Source: Phytophthora sp. 'mugwort' (taxonomy: Eukaryota; Oomycota; Peronosporomycetes; Peronosporales; Peronosporaceae). From it: a stretch of DNA of 64,000 nt. Position numbers and translations under genes: made by a program. Below the pieces are notes generated by a model. That model made no database searches. It was not told the origin of the DNA and worked only from the letters and a program-made list of their open reading frames with translations. The DNA lies in assembly GCA_033558025.1 (NCBI GenBank), contig JAUCEF010000009.1:124001-188000 (forward strand). The letters run 5' to 3'. This document shows positions 55,361-64,000 of the stretch, in pieces (position 1 is the first letter of the stretch; each line of letters starts with the position of its first letter).

Positions 55361-56006
55361 GCTGGATAAATGAAAAAGAACTAACTCTTTTTGCACTTTA
55401 ACTTCTTGTTGAGCCAGCTTGTTTGCTTCACTCACATAAACTAGTCGAAAGTTGTAAAACGGAAAGTTAACATGTTACTTGGCGGATGCCGAAGGGGTAC
55501 GCTGATCCACAGCCAAAGGTATGATAGCAAAAAAAACATACAGCAACACTGAACATACTATGAATGACTCTCTGTCCATCGCTTGCTCAAAAATGTTCGA
55601 GCAGATACACGAAGTGCTGCTGTTTTAGGAAGTCGTGTTCTGGGCCACGTAAACGTCAATTAAGTACAGATACCCGTATTGTGCTAGCCAATAGAACTGC
55701 TAGAATCTGAACCGCTCGGAACGTGTTCTCCGCTTGCGCCACGCCTGAAGCACCCCCGCTCCGCTGCTGTCTATTATCCTCAGCGTCCTCAATGGTGAAA
55801 GGCTGGGAATTAGCCAAACAATAAATGATTGGATAACACGTTTACTTTTTATTTTAATGAAACAAAAGCCTACCCACCAGGGTGAGAATTACCCAATCGT
55901 ATGCCGATCGGTTACCGTAATTATCGGACCTAGTGCGACAACAGAGAACATGAGGGTGACACCTCACTTCTGAAGCTTTCGTTTTTAGACCGAGTGGACG
56001 TTTACC
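55361..56006. other. non-coding spacer
   Basis: No gene recognised between the Harbinger transposase and the next Tc1 element. Confidence 0.5.
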
Positions 56007-57603
56007 TGTACAGCGGGTGCAGAAAGTCTGTACCCCCTGAGCCGACCTCAGGTGTTTTGATACTGTGTTGGCTGTACCCGTCGGATTGGAGTGTGGTTTG
56101 TTTTGCAGGATGCGGTACGCTCTTGCGCGTTCGCTGCTGCCTCTCCTTCCCGCTCTTTTCCAGTGGTTTGCATACAGCGCGCAAATTGACAGAACCGCGG
56201 GCCACAGAACACACACCAATTATACTAGTTTTAATATGGACCACTAAGTGCGTTTCCTTTATTTCCGGTTTGGCGCGCTGGCGATGGGGTAAGTGTCCAT
56301 GCCTCATGTGCTGGATGAAGCAAGCTACTAACTGTGTGCTCTGTTTCAGGGGCAAAGAGTACCCGCTTGAGCTGCGACGCCGCTGTGTCGCAAAGAGAGC
56401 TGCTGGGCTCAGCTACGGCAAGATAGACAAGGAGTTAATGATGCTCTTACCAAGCGTAAAATCTATCATCAAGAGTCACAACATGCGGGGCCATTGCTTA
56501 AGTGCTGAGCGCTCCGGCCGCCCTAAACTGACCGACGAACGCATGGATCGCAAGATCGTTCGCATTGTAGAGAAGAACCACTTCGTTTCAGCAGCTTCAA
56601 TCGCCGCTACAGTGTCTGCTGAAACGGGAACAAAGGTTAGCGAATCGACAATCAGGTCGCGCATCCGCGACTCTGGTTTGCACGGCCGGTCGACGAGAAA
56701 GAAGATTTTCCTGTCAGCTGTGCACCGTCGAAAACGCGTGGGATACGCCACCAAGTGGAAGAATATGGAAGCTGAGGATTGGGAAACGCCCTCTTCTCCG
56801 ACGAGTGATCCGTTGAGCTCAACGGCACCACCGACAGGGTGTCCGTCTGGCGCCGGTCAAACGAGGCCTTCAACGAGAAGTGCACTGTGCCCACCTTCAA
56901 GTCGAGCCGCAAGACCCTCATGGTCTGGAGCTCGATATCGCACCATGGGGTGGGCACCATGCACTTCTGCGACAGCTCCGTGAACGGGGCCTACTACCGC
57001 AGCATTTTGGCTGCTGAAATTCCTCTGACCCGTGAGCTTTTAAAGCTGCCGACTCCTACCCGTTTTGTTCAAGATGGTGCCCCAGCTCATCGCGCCAAGG
57101 GCACAGCTGCGTATCTGGAGGAGCTGAAGCTCGCCTGCATGGGTCACCTCCTCAACACCCGGACTTAAACCCCGTCGAAAACCTCTGGGGCATCATGAAG
57201 GACGAGCTCCACAAGGACCTTGACGACCTCCGCGTGAAACTATAGACAATCTGGTACAACATCCCCGCTGAAACCGTGCAGAAGATGATTTACTCCATGA
57301 CCGCTAGGCTGGAAGCTGTTAGGGCGGCGACAGGAAGTTGCACTAGATGGTAGGTAGGTGTTCAGTTCGGTGATCGACACCATACTAAAACTAGTATAAT
57401 TGTGGGTTCTGTGGCCCCCGGTTCTGTCAATTCGCCCGCTGCATGCAAACCACTAGAGCGGGAAAGAGAGGCAGCAGCGAACGCGCAAGAGCGTACCGCA
57501 TCCTGCAAAACAAACCGCACTCCAATCCGACGGGTACAGCCAACACAGTATGAAAAACCTGAGGTCGGCTCAGGGGGTGCAGACTTTCTGCACCCGCTGT
57601 ACA
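56007..57603 (+). mobile_element. Tc1-like element with about 225-bp terminal inverted repeats
   Basis: Left repeat 56007-56238 and right 57383-57603, about 90% identical in inverse. Outer end TGTACAGCGGGTGCAGAAAG; inner block ATACTAGTTTTA. It encloses a transposase on the plus strand. Length 1.6 kb. The outer CTGTACA termini are well conserved. Confidence 0.9.
56340..57350 (+). pseudogene. Tc1-like transposase, few disruptions
   Basis: GKEYPLELRRRCVAKRAAGL (56350) starts the N-terminal helix-turn-helix region. PKLTDERMDRKIVRIVEKNH and SESTIRSRIRDSGLHGRSTR follow in the same frame to about 56765. After a frameshift the FSDE block (first catalytic D, about 56795) is followed directly by a TGA. 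The frame then reads VSVWRRSNEAFNEKCTVPTF (56842), VWSSISHHGVGTMHF and RFVQDGAPAHRAKGTAAYLE (57063) with the second D. A further frameshift near 57145 leads to NPVENLWGIMKDELHKDLDD (57167) with the catalytic E, then one stop before WYNIPAETVQKMIYSM. Few lesions suggest relatively recent death. Confidence 0.82.
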
Positions 57604-57672
57604 TATCTCTTATAGGACAGGACAGACATCACAGCGAATCATTAAAAAACTAACGAGGTTCGTCACACCAAA

Positions 57673-57704
57673 TGAATTAAAAACCTAACGCGGTTTTTAA
57701 TTCA
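57673..57704. repeat. 13-bp perfect palindromic hairpin
   Basis: TGAATTAAAAACC (57673-57685), TAACGC loop, GGTTTTTAATTCA (57692-57704). It lies just before the second Harbinger Myb ORF and could be a terminal repeat remnant. Confidence 0.9.
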
Positions 57705-57859
57705 CTTGACGTCGGCCGGGAAACGGTGAAGCACCGGACCGATGATTACAGTACTTATCGGTACGGTAGCTTGTCAGTCACGCTACGTGACACTGCCCTG
57801 GCCCAAGTGGAGGCGCGCGTGCTGGCATAAAACGACTTCAGGAGGTTTGCGGTCGTGTG

Positions 57860-58882
57860 CTTCGCTCTGCCGTTGATATTGTCTTGTCAACCGGCCGTTC
57901 CGGGGCCAATCCAAGTGGAGACCAAGGCGACCGATCCACAGCCGTCAATCTAGTAACTTTCGCGTCTCGTCGTCATTTCCATCTAGATTCCTCCAACATC
58001 AAGCCATGCCGCCTACTACACTCAAGCCACCAGAACTTCATGCAGCGAGTGCATATACAGCTGAGACGCCGCTGCTAGTGCCGGCGAGTGCATGCGCACC
58101 TGAGACGTTGCCGGGTGCTGCTGCATTCGAGTTCTCGCTCACTTCCCCCGTACCAGCGAGTGCGTTACAACACGAGCTCAACCCGCTATATCGATTCCAG
58201 TAAGGGCATTAAAGCTGGGAAAGGACAAGACCAACCACAGGCTCAAGTGGACAAACGCAATGATAGTCAAGCGAAGCGCAGACAGGAACTGCTGACACCA
58301 ATGTAAGGAAGCGTTGGCATAGCAAATCTTTGCCAACGTTCTCAGTCGCTGGGTCGGGCAATCCACCAAGACCAGGTAACATGCAATGGCCACATTGACG
58401 ATGATTAACTCCACTAATGACTGTATTGCTGTCTACACTGTGACCAGGTTTCCTCCAAGTACAGGAAGTTGAAGTGTGTGTATCGCAATACGAAACGTGA
58501 GATGAGGCAGCTGGGAATAGCCTTATTGAGCTCGAGATAGATGAAGAGCTTTGGTCCATTTTCAACGACACGTTCGCACCACACGAGGGCGTCAGCGGTG
58601 ACGTGCGTTCGATTCGCAGCAAGGCGATGCAGAGAGGATACCTTCTACGCAAGGTCCCTCGAGCCAATGCCAACAAAGGCTAAGCAGCGGAAAATTCAAC
58701 TAGCAGCAGCAATGCAAAGCGGGCTAGAAGCCATTGCAACGTCCATGTGTCATCCTCGTCATCGACCGGGCATGTTGAATAGCTCGCATAGGCGGTGCAG
58801 AAACAGACAGCTATCCTCCGGTAGCAGCTCGAAAAGAACCAGCGCGTCATGCAAAGGCAGATGGCCATTATGCAGCGCTTGA
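57860..58882 (+). pseudogene. Harbinger ORF1 (Myb/SANT-like) relic, copy 2
   Basis: A Pro/Ala-rich start (MPPTTLKPPELHAASAYTAE, 58006) leads to HRLKWTNAMIV (about 58235) and TADTNVRK (about 58293), the degenerate Myb-like region. Downstream are LIELEIDEELWSIFNDTFAP then HEGVSGDVRSIRSKA (58520-58625) and, after frame changes, QLAAAMQSGLEAIATSM (58700-58750). The last block matches copy 1 at 54301. No matching transposase is present next to this copy; the adjacent DDE relic belongs to the pogo family. Confidence 0.5.
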
Positions 58883-59312
58883 GTAAGGAAAAAGGAACGA
58901 GTGGTGAATATGTGAGTCTGAGTTGGGGCGATTGCATATGCTTCAGTTAAACTTGTCTAATATACTGCCTAGTGAGCGCTCTATTCGAATAGAACGTCTA
59001 AGCGTTGTATTAGTGTGAAACAACAAAACTTTGAGGAACGAGGAAGCATGCCAATATTCATTTAAGTTACGCTTACGAGCTATCAACGTGCAACGTGTAG
59101 AACGGGCCAAAGCGAGCAATGCATATCGATTGAGTGGCACCAGGAACGCTGTACAGGTACGTAGCAGCCACCTTACAGTTCTAATCGAGCGTTTTCATCT
59201 CGATGTTGCAGCTATGCAGTCTCGAAGCAGCAAACAACTCCAGCTCACCAAAGTCTGACTGACCGTTTTTGATAATGCTATGTGCTTACAATCGAGAATC
59301 CCATCTAGATCA
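58883..59312. other. no gene recognised
   Basis: Short non-coding spacer between the Myb ORF relic and pogo relic 3. Confidence 0.5.
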
Positions 59313-60110
59313 TCAAGTCCAAGCATATACTCCGTCAAGCGAAAGGTAGTCTGGAAATGGGTTCGCCAGACTGAGGCGACGACAGCAAAAAAGACCTGTG
59401 TTTATCTCTTCCGGAATATACCATGACGGTGGGCTAATGCAGAGCTCCTCGCAACCGTCATCTTCGCCAATCAAAGACTCGTAGTTCTTGTGCCATTCAT
59501 CCAAGTCAATACTCGAATCCAGGAGCTCACGCAATGGTGCGTGGAGACCCTGCAATGGAATGCCGGATGGGCAACCAGTCCGCACAATCAGAAGGCCTTG
59601 CTTGTCTTCTCTGCGTCTTGAGATTTAATCCAGTCGAGTATCCATTGCAAACTGTTTTGCAATGAGGAACTTTTGGGTTGCCCTGTTTTGTTTGCAGCTT
59701 TGGGTCTTCAAGAGCCTCGAAAATGTAATTATCAAATTTATCGCCGTAGAAAGTTTGAAAACGTCTGTTCACAGCCACGTCGAGAGGTTGAAGGAGATTC
59801 GTCAGGTTAGGTGGGACCAACAACACGAAAAAGTTGTAGCGTCGCAAGGTCCCCTTGTTAAACAAGTTGACGTGACATCCGTACGAATCGATAATGTAGA
59901 GTACGGGTTTTCCGATAAAGCCGTGTCTCCGGACGACTGCAGATAACTGTAAGGATGTGGTTTGCAATTACGACACATTTTACATCGGTTACGTACGGGT
60001 AAAACCTTTGGTCCCGACACAATCGATATACGCACAGTCTGGTGCAGACGTAAAGTTTCTATCGTCCAAGGCAAAGGTCACGGATTCGAGTCCCATCGAT
60101 AACACATTTT
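59313..60110 (-). pseudogene. pogo/Tigger-type (DDE_1) transposase fragment 3
   Basis: [17 protein letters not shown] then [20 protein letters not shown] and [20 protein letters not shown] (59905-59720) form a well-kept second catalytic block, with D in YIIDS. The frame stays open to 59527. A further frame (59585-59313) gives DEWHKNYESLIGEDDGCEEL as a probable C-terminal tail. Upstream (60080-59970), TFALDDRNFTSAPDCAY appears in another frame. It is a different subfamily from the pogo relics near 30-32 kb. Confidence 0.68.
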
Positions 60111-60277
60111 ATTTCGCATATTTTGCATAAATTGCACATAAGGAGGCGCCGCGCGATACCACGACATCTTCCAAGAATCACGTATGTGAACTACACTCAT
60201 GGTACACGCAATCATTATCATGATGACGAAACCAGAGAATGTCCCAGAGTCTCCAGCCAATCAGATAGTCAATAGAG

Positions 60278-60483
60278 TGTGACGTGTAGGTTTGCATGTG
60301 ATGTAGAGGAATGGTTGGTCACCGTGCGGAGAATATCCAGCGTGGCACAAAGGACACACAAGAGCCTCCATGGCGGCTTAGATATAGCGCTAGCGAACTA
60401 AGGACCGCCCAAAATGAATCACTTCCAAATTCCCTTCCTACTCGACAACTCCTTCTCCTTCTCCTCGGCCCCACATCATTACA
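60278..60483 (+). repeat. 5' LTR of gypsy element C (left end uncertain)
   Basis: The right end is set by ...CACATCATTACA two bases before a primer-binding site identical to that of gypsy B. The left end is a guess at a TGTGACGTG start. No second LTR is in the window for comparison. Confidence 0.4.
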
Positions 60484-60485
60484 AG

Positions 60486-60498
60486 TGGTAGCACTTGT
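60486..60498 (+). promoter_or_regulatory. tRNA primer-binding site of gypsy C
   Basis: TGGTAGCACTTGT, identical to the site at 27891-27903 (minus strand) and with the same two-base spacing from an ACA LTR end. It would prime minus-strand synthesis. Confidence 0.6.
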
Positions 60499-60827
60499 TG
60501 GTCAAGTCTCCGAAGGGTCTGCAACTGCTCAAGAGGTCCCATTTGCGAGTGGTTGACTGGTGGCATACGCCGGAAGGTCTCCCTCGCACATCGAACAAGT
60601 TACTGGGTGGCATAGCCAGAAGGGGGGGGGGTGACTTGTTCCTACAAATCCTTGTCTGGTTTTCGGACTGGTTTGTGCCGTTGATGGTGACAATCGCGCA
60701 TCACATAGGGAACTCCAAGCTTTGGGTCTGTGGTTTAGTGCCGTGTGCCTGCCCCGCCATTGCTAACACGGAGGATAACTTCCCTATAGCGTGTCGTACA
60801 CTAGCTGGTTGCGCAACAGTTGTCCGG

Positions 60828-61196
60828 ATGGTTGGCAAGGTCACCCCTCTCGACCCCAAGCGTATGGGAAAGAGAAAAACCCGGGAAACGGAAGCCTGCT
60901 TTTGCAGAAGTACCGGGGATCTCTTTAAGTACCCTGGCGACAAAGCTAAAATCGATAAGCTTCGCCACGACCTATTTGGCATCCTCGTCAAGCAACAAAA
61001 GCTTGTCAAGTTTATTCGGAACGAGATCCCCAACGCCAAGGACTCGGGCGCCCGCAACCTGCTGCAAAAACTGACGGATCGCCTGAATCACCGTCTCGAG
61101 CAGGTCGAAGACTTACTCACCGCTTTCACGGACCGGCAGATCACCTCGTACAAGAAAATCCGCAGAAACAAGTCAGGAACTTCTAATAGGGCTTAA
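60828..61196 (+). CDS. leader ORF upstream of gag in gypsy C
   Basis: The frame is open from before 60500. In-frame ATGs are at 60828 and 60864. The part from 60864 (MGKRKTRETEACF) is rich in Lys, Leu and Asp with helix-like spacing: DKAKIDKLRHDLFGILVKQQ, then KLVKFIRNEI and LLQKLTDRLNHRLEQVEDLL. This suggests a short helical or coiled-coil protein of about 111-122 residues. It ends at TAATAATAA, three stops in a row, in the same frame as gag 114 bases downstream. I recognise no family. It could be a separate accessory protein or an ancient N-terminal part of gag. Confidence 0.45.
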   Translation: MVGKVTPLDPKRMGKRKTRETEACFCRSTGDLFKYPGDKAKIDKLRHDLFGILVKQQKLVKFIRNEIPNAKDSGARNLLQKLTDRLNHRLEQVEDLLTAFTDRQITSYKKIRRNKSGTSNRA

Positions 61197-61310
61197 TAAT
61201 AAGCTCTCATTTTTTTGGTATAGCAAATTGATATAGCAGAGCCCCAACAAAACAAAACAAAAGTAAAAAAAAAAAAAACGAACATTCAAACAAAAGAGGC
61301 AATTAGGAAA

Positions 61311-62918
61311 ATGAGTACCCGCGATCTAGTGAAACAAATAACAGAGCTCGCCGAAAGGCAGCAACAGCTTATTGAGCAACTCGCACGCAAAGAAACGCGA
61401 GTCGAAGGCATCTCACTCCCACATTTTTCGGGTGAGATTGGAGAATCGGTCGATCTATACTTTGACCAAGTCATGCGGTTCCTTGAGGCCAAAAACATCA
61501 ACTGGAAAGACCCAGTCAACGGCTCACGCATTGTGGTCATGATGAGCGCAAACTTCCGAGGAAATGCAGCCGCGTGGTACATGCTGAACCGCAGCAATGT
61601 CCATGACGTGCAAGACCTCATGCACTTACTCACGAATGAGTTTGTGCCTCGGGACAATCAGCGTCGGTTGCGTGACCAACTATACCAGTTGCGTCAGAAT
61701 CGATGCAAGTCCCTCGAAGACTACATTGGCAGGTTCCGAATGTTGCTGACGCAAGTCAAAGACATTAGTGAACTGGACAAAATCACGTACTTTACGCGTG
61801 GACTTGTCGCCCAATTAGGCCGCGAAGTGGAATACCGCCAATGCGACACGATCTCGGAGTGCTTTGCAGTTGCCCTCGAGTACGAACGCACTCATTTCGG
61901 CGGATCGTTCAATCAACGGTATGACTGCCACCAGCGACCTCCACGAAGGTTCTCAAGTCAACCAAGGTATCAGCAACAAGCTCCCCAGTTCGCCAGGAAC
62001 ACGAAGTTTGGTCGACCATACCAGCCGCGTAATTCGGGTCCGGAACCCATGGAAATCGACAACGCACAAGTTCGGTATAATCCGCAACCATCACACCAGC
62101 CACGGAAAGTTTGTGTGTATTGCAAGAAGACTGGGCATCTCATCAGCGAATGCTACAAGAAGAAGAACAGCGATGCACGCAGACAAAATAACGGTGCCCC
62201 TGCAAATCAGCCTTGGCGCAGAACGGCGGTCAATTACTTCGAACAGGAGGGAAACACCGAGGAGTATGGTACTCACGACATCGAAGAGTATGACACTCAC
62301 AACACGAAAACCAACACCGTGGAATTCGTCGTCGATCCAACACCAAGTGCGAGAGAGGAGACTGTAGTGGAAGTTAACCACAACGCCCCCATCTCCAAGG
62401 AGGAATACGGGGAACATGAGTTAGTGCGTATCCCTGCCAAGTGCAACGGCAACGACGTGATAGTTATGTTCGACAGTGGAGCCACCGACAACATTGTGAA
62501 GCCTGGAGTACTCGGCCACCTGGCCACCTCCGAACACATCAAGGTCAAGAGGTTCGATGGCACAACCACCACGACTCAAGAGGCCAAGCATGGATTGGTG
62601 GACCTCGAGGTAGGGGGTCGAAGTTTCAACATCCGCGTCATCGAGTGGAAAATGGGCGATGGACAAGACATGATCCTGGGAAAGCCCTTTTACCATCGGT
62701 ACAATCCTCAGATCAACTATCAGACGCACGAAGTCAGCTTTGGGGAAGGCAACAATAAAAGGTCGTCTTTGAGAATCGAACCCACACCAGGTGTATTGAA
62801 TCCTGCTCAACAAACCGCTAAGCCAAGTTTGGACATCGAATCCGACCATCGACCAGAAATATCACAACAAGAACGTGAACGCACACATACGAGCAACCCG
62901 CAACACAAATTGCGCTAA
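61311..62918 (+). CDS. gypsy C Gag-protease polyprotein
   Basis: A 535-residue intact frame from ATG 61311. A coiled N terminus (about 1-30) precedes the capsid domain (about 35-200), with YFDQVMRFLEA, WY at 89-90 and LRDQLYQLRQNRCKSLEDYI. A basic Arg/Gln-rich linker leads to a zinc knuckle C268-C271-H276-C281 (CX2CX4HX4C). A retropepsin domain with MFDSGATDNIV (catalytic D387) and MILGKPFYHRYNPQI follows. Gag builds the particle and binds RNA; the protease matures Gag-Pol. Pol lies in the -1 frame and overlaps by up to 160 bases (62759-62918). No canonical slippery heptamer was seen. Its intactness contrasts with gypsy A and B. Confidence 0.9.
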   Translation: MSTRDLVKQITELAERQQQLIEQLARKETRVEGISLPHFSGEIGESVDLYFDQVMRFLEAKNINWKDPVNGSRIVVMMSANFRGNAAAWYMLNRSNVHDVQDLMHLLTNEFVPRDNQRRLRDQLYQLRQNRCKSLEDYIGRFRMLLTQVKDISELDKITYFTRGLVAQLGREVEYRQCDTISECFAVALEYERTHFGGSFNQRYDCHQRPPRRFSSQPRYQQQAPQFARNTKFGRPYQPRNSGPEPMEIDNAQVRYNPQPSHQPRKVCVYCKKTGHLISECYKKKNSDARRQNNGAPANQPWRRTAVNYFEQEGNTEEYGTHDIEEYDTHNTKTNTVEFVVDPTPSAREETVVEVNHNAPISKEEYGEHELVRIPAKCNGNDVIVMFDSGATDNIVKPGVLGHLATSEHIKVKRFDGTTTTTQEAKHGLVDLEVGGRSFNIRVIEWKMGDGQDMILGKPFYHRYNPQINYQTHEVSFGEGNNKRSSLRIEPTPGVLNPAQQTAKPSLDIESDHRPEISQQERERTHTSNPQHKLR

Positions 62919-64000
62919 AAATTACGGCACAAGTCTCCAGTCTGGAGTTTGCAAAAAGACTCAAACAACAAAGCTACGAAGAGGTCTACCGCGTCAAGGT
63001 GTGCCAGGTCGATACGCAACTGTCAACTATACCAACACGCATCGAGTCGCTAATTGCGACGTATCAAGAAGTATTCCCCAAGGCATTACCAGACGGGTTA
63101 CCACCTCACCGCCGCGTCGAGTTCGAGTTGACAACAAAACCAGACGCAAAACCAAGCAATCGTCCACCTTTTCGGTTTCCAAGACGGAGCAAGACGCTCT
63201 CGACCTGTTTGTGGAAGAGAAGCTGAAGAAAGGATGGATTGAAATCTCCGATTCTCCCTGGGTGTCCAATGTGTTTGGTATTCCCAAAAAAGATCCGCAA
63301 ACAGGGACACAACCTTCACGATCGGAGTGGGTGCGATCCGGGAATGCAACACTACCGATTCGTTGGGTTATTGACTATCGGTATGTTAATTCGCAAACCA
63401 TAGTTCCAAGAATCCATTTACCGCGAATGGAAGAGCTGTTCGACAAAATGCACGGTGCTACGGTGTTCTCAGTGCTCGATCTCGCGCAGGGTTACCACCA
63501 AATGCGCATATCGCCTGAGTCTCGCAAATACACCGCATTCCGCACACACACAGAGACATATCAATGGTGTGTTGCACCAATGGGTCTTGCAGGCATGCCG
63601 GGCGTGTGGTCACGTCTCATGCGGGTTCTGTTTGGCAAATACTCATTTATTGTGGTCTATCTTGACGACATTTGCGTCTTCTCCAAGACTATGGACGAAC
63701 ACACTGGGCATCTAGAGACGCTGTTCCAAGTACTGCAACGCGAGAAATTGTACGCTCAAGTTACCAAGTGTCATTTTGGCGCAAAATCCGTTAACTTCCT
63801 CGGACACACCGTCTCCGCACAAGATATCGCTGTCAACACGAAGAAGACGGAGACTATCGCCAAATGGACGACACCAGCAAACACCAAAGAGCTTCAGAGC
63901 TTTCTAGGACTTGCAGGCTACTACCGTCGGTTTATCTGCAACTTCGCTACACTAGCGCTGCCTTTGAGCGCGTTAGTCAAGAAAGATGCAAAATGGGAAT
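62759..64000 (+). CDS. gypsy C reverse transcriptase (5' part, runs off the window)
   Basis: It is open in the -1 frame relative to gag from 62759, with the first pol block after the gag stop at about 62940 (SSLEFAKRLKQQSYEEVYRV). LPDGLPPHRRVEFEL and NRPPF follow. A frameshift near 63175 moves to the frame EQDALDLFVEEKLKKGWIE, which stays open to the right edge. RT motifs are intact: IRWVIDYRYVN, FSVLDLAQGYHQMRI, VYLDDICVFSK (catalytic DD near 63665) and NFLGHTVSA. FLGLAGYYRRFICNF starts the connection toward RNase H. The rest of pol lies outside. The single frameshift may be real decay or a sequencing error. Confidence 0.85.

Larger units (their letters stand above)
60270..64000 (+). mobile_element. 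Ty3/gypsy element C, 5' part
   Basis: LTR end, primer site, leader ORF, gag-protease and RT in the canonical gypsy order, truncated by the window. It shares the primer site with gypsy B but has different coding sequences and a clearly younger appearance. Confidence 0.8.

Noticed and set aside
55994..56340. N-terminal extension of the Tc1 transposase frame into the terminal repeat
   Set aside because: The upstream part is terminal inverted repeat sequence. The family-like protein starts at about 56350.
60078..60092. tRNA B-box-like sequence (GGATTCGAGTCCC)
   Set aside because: No cloverleaf can be drawn around it, and it lies within sequence matching a pogo transposase on the other strand.
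1..64000. Secreted effectors of the RxLR or Crinkler type
   Set aside because: No open frame combines a signal peptide with RxLR-EER or LxLFLAK motifs that I could see.

Overview
The window looks like a gene-poor, transposon-saturated part of an oomycete nuclear genome, most likely Peronosporales (Phytophthora-like). This rests on recognised protein families rather than a database match: chromodomain Ty3/gypsy elements of oomycete type, oomycete-style piggyBac, MULE, hAT, Harbinger and pogo transposases, compact introns, and a stramenopile-style nuclear protein. I saw no bacterial operons, rRNA, tRNA or CRISPR. No species can be named from the sequence alone.

Layout. 1-5464 is the 3' part of a degenerate gypsy element (A, + strand) ending in a 3' LTR. 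5494-6490 is a broken Harbinger transposase. 6.5-9.6 kb holds short repeats, an inverted-repeat element and a membrane-protein-like fragment. 9.6-10.1 kb is a DOT1-like methyltransferase fragment. 10.8-13.8 kb and 14.5-16.7 kb are two piggyBac relics; the second still has TTAA target sites and terminal repeats. 17.0-19.3 kb is a relic with an ADNxxGQN motif. 19.7-28.25 kb is a second copy of the same gypsy family (B, - strand) with LTR, primer site, gag, protease, RT, RNase H, integrase and chromodomain remains, interrupted by about 1.2 kb of foreign non-coding sequence. 29.8-32 kb has two pogo-like relics, 32.1-35.3 kb a MULE, and 35.4-36.5 kb a mariner-like element.

The only convincing host genes lie on the minus strand between 36.8 and 44.4 kb. 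They are a two-exon nuclear protein with two copies of a GRWSV...SLRKF...MRxSKKF module, and two adjacent paralogous PX-RING proteins, which are probably membrane-associated E3 ubiquitin ligases. From 45.1 kb transposons return: a Tc1 element with long terminal repeats, a hAT relic, a second MULE, a large foldback structure, a Harbinger pair (Myb ORF convergent with its transposase), a second Tc1, another Harbinger Myb ORF, a third pogo relic, and the 5' part of a better preserved gypsy element (C) running off the right edge.

The most unusual signals are these. Gypsy A and B form an inverted repeat that is nearly identical over about 3.68 kb and then drops abruptly to roughly 70-75% identity, even though both copies carry the same dead RT motif. 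Both copies keep an antisense reading region between integrase and LTR. A DOT1-like gene fragment sits beside piggyBac and between related hairpin repeats. The MULE has clustered short repeats at both ends. No single intact novel multi-gene system is evident. Almost everything outside the three host genes is transposon-derived and mostly decayed.
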